IMG/VR virus record: IMGVR_UViG_3300009164_000248
Coordinates: 1-29,727 of that record
Length of the DNA stretch: 29,727 nt
DNA from: a virus
Direction: 5' to 3' (one strand)
Shown in pieces: positions 15,903 through 22,050 of the stretch. The position numbers and the translations under genes are program-made. The notes below the pieces were generated by a model. That model saw only the letters and a list, made by a program, of their open reading frames with translations. It was not told the DNA's origin and ran no database searches. How positions within the stretch are numbered: position 1 is the first letter of the stretch; every line of letters begins with the position of its first letter.

Positions 15903-16958
15903 ATGTCAACTCAAGTCCCACCGTCAAGATTAGATTCAACCAAAGACTTTTCATCTTTGGTTCCTTCTGCGTTCGCTCGTGCTAATGCTGCGTTCGCACA
16001 AGCAAATAATTCTACTGACACTTGGGTAAGAGGTCAGGCTAATAACGCATACAATACAGCTAATGCTGCATTTCTGCAAGCGAACAATTCTACCGATTCA
16101 TGGGTAAGAACACAAGCTAATAATTCTTTTAATAAAGCAAACTCAGCCGCAGAGTTTGCTAATGCATCCTTTTTGGTTGCCAACTCGGCATATGCTTGGG
16201 GCAACCACGCTACAGTTGGTTATGCAACAACAACTTATGTTGGTACAGCTGTTGCCAATCTAGTAAATTCAGCACCAAGCACATTAGATACATTAAATGA
16301 ATTGGCAACCGCATTAGGTAATGATGCCAATTTTAGTGCCACGATTACTAACATGGTTGGCACAGCAAACTCTTTTGCTAATGGTGCTTTCACACAAGCA
16401 AACTCAGCAGCATCATTTGCTAACGGTGCATTTGGTGTTGCTAATACATCAGCTAGTTTTGCCAATGGTGCTTTCCTACAAGCTAATGCTGTATTCAGCC
16501 AATCAAATACGTATGTTTGGCCAACAGCCAACTCAGCCGCAAGTTTTGCTAATAGTGCCTTTGCTCGTGCAAATGCGGCTTATGCTCAAGCCAATACGGG
16601 TTCTACCGATACATGGGTTAGAACTCAGGCTAACAATGCGTACACACAGGCCAATGCGGCTCTCATTCAAGCAAACTCATCACAATTATCAGCAAACGTA
16701 GATTCATTTATCGGTAATGGTTCAAACACAACATTCTTATTAACTGTAACACCAGCAGATAAGAAATTTACCATGTTAGTTGTTGATGGTGTTGCACAAC
16801 CAAAGAGTGCTTACACAATATCTGGTACAACACTTGCATTATCTTCAGCGGCACCTAACAATGCCATTGTAGAAATAACAACATTTGGTGGTAATGCATC
16901 CGCACCAACTCAAACATTACCTGACATTTTAAGTCCCTTCTTATTTTTAGGGATATAA
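15903..16958 (+). CDS. Tail fibre protein with heptad-repeat shaft (first gene of duplicated block 2)
   Basis: 351 residues. The lead segment MSTQVPPSRLDSTKDFSSLV resembles the lead of the 214-aa fibre (INPTSLDISKDFSF). Heptad repeats fill ~22-95. Residues ~96-150 contain YAWGNHATVGYATTTYVG and LDTLNELATALGNDANF, as in the cut fibre at 1. More repeats run from ~152 to ~262, and one copy of the ~65-residue beta module (SFIGNGSNTTFLL...DGVAQPKSAYTISG) follows; the fibre at 1 has two. The tip is LPDILSPFLFLGI. The near-parallel order with the gene at 1 makes these the closest pair of fibres here. Expected to form a trimeric stalk for the 109-aa and Gly-rich proteins that follow. Confidence 0.82.
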   Translation: MSTQVPPSRLDSTKDFSSLVPSAFARANAAFAQANNSTDTWVRGQANNAYNTANAAFLQANNSTDSWVRTQANNSFNKANSAAEFANASFLVANSAYAWGNHATVGYATTTYVGTAVANLVNSAPSTLDTLNELATALGNDANFSATITNMVGTANSFANGAFTQANSAASFANGAFGVANTSASFANGAFLQANAVFSQSNTYVWPTANSAASFANSAFARANAAYAQANTGSTDTWVRTQANNAYTQANAALIQANSSQLSANVDSFIGNGSNTTFLLTVTPADKKFTMLVVDGVAQPKSAYTISGTTLALSSAAPNNAIVEITTFGGNASAPTQTLPDILSPFLFLGI

Positions 16959-16967
16959 GGAAAAAAT

Positions 16968-17297
16968 ATGGCAGCTTTATATAAAATTTTAGGTCAAGCA
17001 AATCCAGCAGCAACAACAGCAACGACTGTATATACTGTGCCTGCTTTAACAAATACAGTATGTTCCACAATCTCAGTCTGTAATACTGGTGCAACATCCG
17101 CAACTTTCAGAATTGCCTTTAGACCAACAGGTGAATCTTTGGCACTAAAACATTATATCAATTATGATACAACTGTGGCAGGCAACGATTCAATGTACAT
17201 TTCATTAGGTGTCACTCTAGCAACAACCGATGTTGTTACTGTGTATGCAAGTAATGCCAATTTATGTTTCTCTATGTTTGGTACGGAGATTGTTTAA
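16968..17297 (+). CDS. ~110-aa beta-rich virion protein, paralogue 4 (putative fibre connector)
   Basis: 109 residues, close to the proteins at 1114 and 4200 (YKILGQANPAATTATTVYTV, FRIAFRPTGES, YINYDTTVAGNDSMYISLGV, TTDVVTVYASNANLCFSMFG). It starts 9 bp after the fibre stop with AAGGAAA as ribosome site, as at 1114. Its last codons carry GGAG at 17285-17288, exactly 8 bp before the overlapping ATG of the Gly-rich gene. Three Cys residues occur, unusual for this family in the window. Role inferred only from constant position between fibre and Gly-rich protein. Confidence 0.72.
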   Translation: MAALYKILGQANPAATTATTVYTVPALTNTVCSTISVCNTGATSATFRIAFRPTGESLALKHYINYDTTVAGNDSMYISLGVTLATTDVVTVYASNANLCFSMFGTEIV

Positions 17298-18253
17298 TGG
17301 GTATTAAGAGTGCCAGTCAACTGTCTGTTAGTAAGGGAAGATTCTTCTCATCAACCACCAGTGGTGGTTCGACTTCAGCAGCATTGGCAACAAGTACTGG
17401 TGGAACAATCTATTTGGGTAATAGAGTAGTACCAGTATCAAACACATACGTTGAAAACGGATACAGATATCATTTATATAAATCAAACGGAACATTTACC
17501 GCATCAGGAACAGGCACAGTTGATATACTACTAGTAGGTGGTGGCGGTGGCGGTGGCCAAGGCGGTGGCGGTAGCGGAGCAAATGTAATTATATTAACTG
17601 GTGTTACAGTAACAGCACAAACTTATACTGTAACAGTTGGTTCCGGTGGTGTTGCTGGTCGTAATGGTGGTTATGGTAGTACCAATCCAACAGCAGGCAC
17701 ACCTTCTTCTGTTACAGGTATTGCCGGTGCTACTGCAAATGGTGGTGCATCCGGCGATAACGCTAGTTATGCTGGTAATGGTTTTCCGGCCGGATCCGGA
17801 GCAGGCGCAAGCACCACATCACCAATAGGTCCATCTTCAAACGTTTATGTTGCATATGGTATATCAGCAGGTTATAGTTCACCTGGATCAAGTGGTGCAA
17901 CAGGCCAAAATGGTGCATCAGACAATGGTTTTTTAAGTTCCATCTCACAAAATTTTCCCGCAGTTGGTGAAAGATTGGGAACAAATACATATTTTGGAGC
18001 AGGCGGTGGAGGAGGTTGTAGTCAAGGAAACAACAATACTAACAGAGGTTACATAGGATGGGGTGGATTAGGTAAGGGTGGTGGATCAAAATATGGTGGT
18101 TATGGTGGTACTGATGTAGTAACCACAGCAGGACAAAGTGGTGCCGATAATACCGGATCGGGTGGATCAGGTGGTACGGTAATTGATAGTAACCAATATC
18201 CTGGCGGTGGTTCTGGTGGTTCTGGTGTTGTAGTCATAAGGTATGCCATTTAA
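17297..18253 (+). CDS. Gly-rich putative adhesin, paralogue 4
   Basis: 318 residues from the ATG at 17297. An upstream in-frame start at 17264 lies inside the 109-aa gene, and the TAATG overlap with a GGAG site matches the other triads, so 17297 is preferred. Lead segment MGIKSASQLSVSKGRFFSST resembles those at 1443 and 4529. A beta module at ~35-75 (GGTIYLGNR...GYRYHLYKSNGTFTASGTG) precedes the Gly-rich domain, which runs from VDILLVGGGGGGGQG to the end GSGVVVIRYAI. A Ser/Asn/Pro-rich insertion at ~175-230 (SGATGQNGASDNGFLSSISQ, then NFPAVGERLGTN) has lower glycine content and may be an exposed variable loop. Adhesin role inferred. Confidence 0.74.
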   Translation: MGIKSASQLSVSKGRFFSSTTSGGSTSAALATSTGGTIYLGNRVVPVSNTYVENGYRYHLYKSNGTFTASGTGTVDILLVGGGGGGGQGGGGSGANVIILTGVTVTAQTYTVTVGSGGVAGRNGGYGSTNPTAGTPSSVTGIAGATANGGASGDNASYAGNGFPAGSGAGASTTSPIGPSSNVYVAYGISAGYSSPGSSGATGQNGASDNGFLSSISQNFPAVGERLGTNTYFGAGGGGGCSQGNNNTNRGYIGWGGLGKGGGSKYGGYGGTDVVTTAGQSGADNTGSGGSGGTVIDSNQYPGGGSGGSGVVVIRYAI

Positions 18254-18261
18254 CTCATCTA

Positions 18262-18269
18262 AATAAATA
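18262..18269 (+). promoter_or_regulatory. Late-promoter-like octamer, badly placed
   Basis: AATAAATA occurs at the same position in block 2 as the octamer at 8471 in block 1, before a class-2 fibre. It ends only 2 bp before the ATG at 18272, so a transcript from it would start inside the gene. It may be a decayed promoter, or simply AT-rich start context, or serve the next gene at 18920. Confidence 0.25.
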
Positions 18270-18271
18270 TT

Positions 18272-18916
18272 ATGCCATTACAAAAAATTAATCCAACCAG
18301 TTTAGATATATCAAAAGATTTTTCTTTTGCGAATATCAACGTCACTGGAAGTTTGATAGTCAATACTGTTAATATTGGCCAAACAATTCTTTCAGGAACA
18401 GTTGCATCTAATGCAGCCTTTGACCGTGCCAATGCGGCTTATAATGCAGCTAACACAGCAACAGATACTTGGGTAAGAGGTCAGGCTAATAATGCATTTT
18501 CTGCGGCAAATTCTGGTGCAACTTTTGCCAATGCGGCTTTTGCTAGGGCCAACGCAGCCTATGCACAAGCAAATACTGGTGGTAGTGGTGGCACTACCGC
18601 AGCTTATGTGAAAACATATTATTGGAAAGGTGCATTAACGGAAAACGTTGGCACACTAAGACACTATATACCTCTTGTAACAGCAAACGTAACATCAATT
18701 ACTTCCTATTTGGCTTCTCCAGGTTTAACACAAAGTACAGTTGTTGTTAAAAAGAACGGTACTGTTATAAACACAATAAGATTTGCGGCTGCTGGAACAT
18801 CAAACACACAAACTGGTTTATCAATTCCAGTAACTTCATCAGACTACTTAACAGTTGATATTACACAAAGTAGCAGTGGTTCAGATTTATACATTAACTT
18901 CATATATCAAGGATAA
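18272..18916 (+). CDS. Tail fibre protein, second C-terminal class, short shaft
   Basis: 214 residues. The lead segment INPTSLDISKDFSFANINVT is like that of the 351-aa fibre. The heptad shaft is short (~47-106: NAAFDRANAAYNAANTATDT, then WVRGQANNAFSAANSGATFA), ending in a GGSGG linker. Residues ~110-214 are a beta-sandwich-like domain (VVVKKNGTVINTIRF, TSSDYLTVDI, end DLYINFIYQG) homologous to the C-terminus of the 295-aa fibre at 8505. The stalk is less than half as long as in that paralogue, so the two fibres would project their tips to different distances. No ribosome site is evident before the ATG. It precedes the 94-aa gene by 3 bp. Confidence 0.76.
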   Translation: MPLQKINPTSLDISKDFSFANINVTGSLIVNTVNIGQTILSGTVASNAAFDRANAAYNAANTATDTWVRGQANNAFSAANSGATFANAAFARANAAYAQANTGGSGGTTAAYVKTYYWKGALTENVGTLRHYIPLVTANVTSITSYLASPGLTQSTVVVKKNGTVINTIRFAAAGTSNTQTGLSIPVTSSDYLTVDITQSSSGSDLYINFIYQG

Positions 18917-18919
18917 GTT

Positions 18920-19204
18920 ATGAGATTCGAAGAAATACAAAACATCTTTCAAACTCCATGGTTGGCACCGTGGCAACATGATTATTATGCAGCAACATTT
19001 TTGGAACCAAAAACAGGCCAAGAATTCTTAGACTATGCATATAGTAAGATTGAAAATCTTTCAGGCATTTGGTATGAAGTGGCTGGTCCAATGGCATATT
19101 TTGTTGTGGTCAAAGGCACTGTAATACCAGAAGATTTTGCTTATGCATTAGCGCAGGTTGATGATGCGCCGGAACAACCTGCACCGGAAGAAGGAACAGA
19201 ATAA
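18920..19204 (+). CDS. 94-aa protein of unknown function, class-2 fibre partner
   Basis: 94 residues. The N-terminal two thirds are Trp/Tyr/Phe-rich (IFQTPWLAPWQHDYYAATF, EFLDYAYSKI, IWYEVAGPMAYFVVV); the C-terminal ~22 are acidic and Pro-rich (QVDDAPEQPAPEEGTE). It lies between a class-2 fibre and a ~400-aa protein, like the 104-aa gene at 9403, and ends with the same TAATG coupling to the next gene. AAGGA lies 6 bp before the ATG, inside the fibre's last codons. A small assembly factor or connector is plausible; no known family recognised. Confidence 0.6.
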   Translation: MRFEEIQNIFQTPWLAPWQHDYYAATFLEPKTGQEFLDYAYSKIENLSGIWYEVAGPMAYFVVVKGTVIPEDFAYALAQVDDAPEQPAPEEGTE

Positions 19205-20454
19205 TGTATATTAAATTAAACTTTACCTCAGACAAATATTTAAATCATATATTTCGTATAGTTAACGAAGTTATCAATACACCTGCAATTGCTAACGTTG
19301 CGTCTTTACAAAGTACTGCAACATCGGGCAATTGGTGGGCAACTTTGTTAACTGGTCTTGATGCAAATACGAGTGAAATTATTAGAACAGGCACTGGTAC
19401 TACAGGACTAACATCAAACACAGTTTCACGATATGCTAAAAATGGAGGTGGTACAAGTTATGCGGACGAACATGCATGGACACTTGAGTTCTCCAATTAT
19501 GATGATAACACTAAAAAATATTATATTCAACATGTTAATGCTTCTGAAGGTGGTTACACATCAACTGTTAGGACAGCCAATGGATTGTCTAGTGGAACAT
19601 TATCAAGTTTAACAAGTCAAGCGATTTCACAATCTGGTACCATAAACACCACTCCAGGCACAGCACCCACATTCAATAATTCAGTAAATTCAGGATCATC
19701 AGGATCTGCTGGTAGTAGCACTAGTGGTTTTTTAAATGTAAGATGTTTCACTATGTATCTAAGTGATAATGCTCTTGTCTGGTGTGCCACAAATGGCAAC
19801 ACATATAACGTTGGATTTGGAAACACTTATTCTGCCAGTACATCATATATTGGTCCATTCATTTATAGTCAATACAACAGATTTGATTACACAAATACCA
19901 ATGCAACATTTATAACTCCATTGATGTTTACAAATTATAATAGAGGTGTAGGTATTGGGTTTGGTGGTGTAGCTGATTGGAATAGAATAGAAAATACTCA
20001 GTATAATACTACCAGTAATTCACATGCATTTAGAGTGTTCAACTTATATAACGCTTATCCATCAACAACTCCTAGTTGGCCAATGGTGTTGCAACCGTAT
20101 GTCAGCTGGGGCGTAGGTTCTAGATACTCACAAGATTCCGCTCTAACAGCCGCAGCAACCGGTGGTGGCACCGTTTCTAATCCAACATACGGTGCAGTTG
20201 TTTTCACAACAACAGCTACACGTTATCCTAGCGCAGATTTAAAAACACAAACATATGGCATGTTACCAATTTCATGGAGAAATTCATACTATTATAATGC
20301 TGGTGGTGATGCCGGAACACAAGGTGGTTGGTATTTATTTAATGGCGATTATTATCCAGGAGATGAATTTTCATATGGTGGAAAAACATACAAAATTTTG
20401 CCGACTTGGACTGGATATACAGACCGTGTTGGTATAGCAATTCCAAAGGAATAA
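19204..20454 (+). CDS. ~416-aa virion protein, member 3 of a four-member family
   Basis: 416 residues. The N-terminus MYIKLNFTSDKYLNHIFRIVNEVINTPAIANVASLQSTATSG (shown in part: IKLNFTSDKY, VINTPAIANVASLQ) is paralogous to the next protein (IKLSFTTNTR, IINTSSITSVSTLQ). The body is beta-rich with FGNTYSASTSYIGPFIYSQY and TNYNRGVGIGFGG, matched downstream by WGSTYSNSTLQGGPFFQTQY and TNQRGTGIGYG. The C-terminus GGWYLFNGDYYPGDEFSYGG...DRVGIAIPKE is nearly superimposable on that of its neighbour. Whole-length paralogy of adjacent genes points to a tandem duplication. Function unknown; position suggests a tail-associated adhesin or baseplate appendage. Confidence 0.68.
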   Translation: MYIKLNFTSDKYLNHIFRIVNEVINTPAIANVASLQSTATSGNWWATLLTGLDANTSEIIRTGTGTTGLTSNTVSRYAKNGGGTSYADEHAWTLEFSNYDDNTKKYYIQHVNASEGGYTSTVRTANGLSSGTLSSLTSQAISQSGTINTTPGTAPTFNNSVNSGSSGSAGSSTSGFLNVRCFTMYLSDNALVWCATNGNTYNVGFGNTYSASTSYIGPFIYSQYNRFDYTNTNATFITPLMFTNYNRGVGIGFGGVADWNRIENTQYNTTSNSHAFRVFNLYNAYPSTTPSWPMVLQPYVSWGVGSRYSQDSALTAAATGGGTVSNPTYGAVVFTTTATRYPSADLKTQTYGMLPISWRNSYYYNAGGDAGTQGGWYLFNGDYYPGDEFSYGGKTYKILPTWTGYTDRVGIAIPKE

Positions 20455-20456
20455 TC

Positions 20457-21677
20457 ATGTTTATTAAATTAAGTTTTACAACAAATACTAGAGTTACAAT
20501 TCCATTAAGGATGTTAGCTGATATCATTAATACTAGTTCTATTACAAGTGTAAGTACATTACAAAGTAGATTTACTTCTGCTAGTTATTCGGCTCCAATA
20601 TATGCAAACTTTGATGCAACAAACAGCACAATTATTAGAACTGTTAATCCAGCAAATACAATTTCTCATATAATGTCCGGTGAAATGGGTTCTAATTACA
20701 TAACATTAACATTAGAACAACCGGTATATGATGCATCTTCTAGTAAAATTTATACACAAATTAGGTCTACTTCGGGAGCAACCCCATATTTTGATATTGG
20801 TACTGCAATTTCAGGTGGAACTATAACGGCTTCGGGAATGCCGGTAACATTTCCTGAAGCTGGCAACGGTAACGCATCAGGTACAACATTGACATTAGGT
20901 GGAAACAATTATGGTTCTAGCGCTGTTTGTTTGTCGGGATCCAATGGTTTTGATAACATTAGAACATTTTGGGCTTATGTAACAGATAAATGTTTCTTTT
21001 GGGCTGTTACTAACAATAATAGTTATAATGCTGGTTGGGGTTCGACATATTCAAACTCAACACTTCAAGGCGGGCCGTTTTTCCAAACACAATACACTCG
21101 TTATGATTATCACAACCTTGACAGTAACGGAATTTATCCAGTAATATATACAAACCAAAGAGGTACAGGTATTGGATATGGAACAACAAATGATTTAACT
21201 ACTGTTCAAAATTTAAATTATGTCACCACGAGCATTTTGACACCTTTGCGAGCTCACAGTATGGTGTCAGCGTTACCACAAGTTGGTACATCATGGCCAA
21301 AAATTTATAATCAACAGGTTCATATGACTATGGCAGGTAGAAGTTCAAGTCATTATGCCTTGAATGCTGGCCAAACTCTCGGAACGGTAACTACTGCTAC
21401 AGCAGCGACATACGCAGGTGCCATCAACACCACGGCAAGTTATCGTTTTCCAAGTGCCAATTTGGGAGGAACAGGTTTTGGTTTAATGCCATTTGGTTGG
21501 GAAGCAAATTATTATGGCAATCACGGCGGTAATGCTAGTGACCAAAATGGTGTATACATCTTCAATGGTGAGTATACACCTGGAGATACATTCACATATA
21601 ACAATAAAATTTATATGATTTGGCCTATGTATAGTGGTTACAGTAATCGTGTAGGTTTTGCGGTTCCAATGGAATAA
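20457..21677 (+). CDS. ~406-aa virion protein, member 4 of a four-member family
   Basis: 406 residues from the ATG at 20457, 2 bp after the previous stop. An in-frame start at 20406 would overlap the previous gene by ~50 bp and add a segment with no counterpart in the paralogue. It is a full-length paralogue of the 416-aa protein: same N-terminal strand-helix, the central aromatic block NIRTFWAYVTDKCFFWAVTN (paralogue NVRCFTMYLSDNALVWCATN), and the C-terminal GVYIFNGEYTPGDTFTYNN...NRVGFAVPME. The two may form a hetero-oligomer or be alternative tips. I see no catalytic signature. It ends directly before a cupin gene, which block 1 lacks at this place. Confidence 0.68.
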   Translation: MFIKLSFTTNTRVTIPLRMLADIINTSSITSVSTLQSRFTSASYSAPIYANFDATNSTIIRTVNPANTISHIMSGEMGSNYITLTLEQPVYDASSSKIYTQIRSTSGATPYFDIGTAISGGTITASGMPVTFPEAGNGNASGTTLTLGGNNYGSSAVCLSGSNGFDNIRTFWAYVTDKCFFWAVTNNNSYNAGWGSTYSNSTLQGGPFFQTQYTRYDYHNLDSNGIYPVIYTNQRGTGIGYGTTNDLTTVQNLNYVTTSILTPLRAHSMVSALPQVGTSWPKIYNQQVHMTMAGRSSSHYALNAGQTLGTVTTATAATYAGAINTTASYRFPSANLGGTGFGLMPFGWEANYYGNHGGNASDQNGVYIFNGEYTPGDTFTYNNKIYMIWPMYSGYSNRVGFAVPME

Positions 21678-21679
21678 CA

Positions 21680-22048
21680 ATGGCACAACCCAAGATAAAA
21701 ATTGCATGTGTTGCAAATCTCTATACTAGAGAAATGAAATTTGAAAAGGTAGGCGACACTGAATTGGGTCACAAACATCCTTTCAATCACATTACATTTT
21801 TATCTTCAGGTAAATTAAAAGTAGAAACTGAACTTGGTATATCCGAATTTACTGCACCACAAATGATTTTTATTCATAAAGATTATATGCATGAATTAAC
21901 TGCGTTAGAAGATAATACCATGGCCTATTGCATACACGCACTAAGAAACGGTGATGGTGTGGATGATATCATTGACGAAGATATGATTCCAAAAGGCATA
22001 AATGTTCCAGAAATTTTTGATATTGCCAAACTGGTTGTTACGGGATAA
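21680..22048 (+). CDS. Cupin-fold protein 2
   Basis: 122 residues. Motif 1 is GHKHPFNHITFLSSG at ~31-45, with three His that could ligate metal; motif 2 is APQMIFIHKDYMHELTALED at ~57-76, with two more His. The pattern ALED...CIHALRN matches the cupin at 5828 (ALED...CVFALRN), so the two are paralogues about 16 kb apart. The C-terminal ~30 residues differ (MIPKGINVPEIFDIAKLVVTG) and lack the Cys seen in the other. Start at the ATG 2 bp after the previous stop. It sits just before the 764-aa giant. Enzymatic, sensory or purely structural roles are all open. Confidence 0.72.
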   Translation: MAQPKIKIACVANLYTREMKFEKVGDTELGHKHPFNHITFLSSGKLKVETELGISEFTAPQMIFIHKDYMHELTALEDNTMAYCIHALRNGDGVDDIIDEDMIPKGINVPEIFDIAKLVVTG

Positions 22049-22050
22049 TC

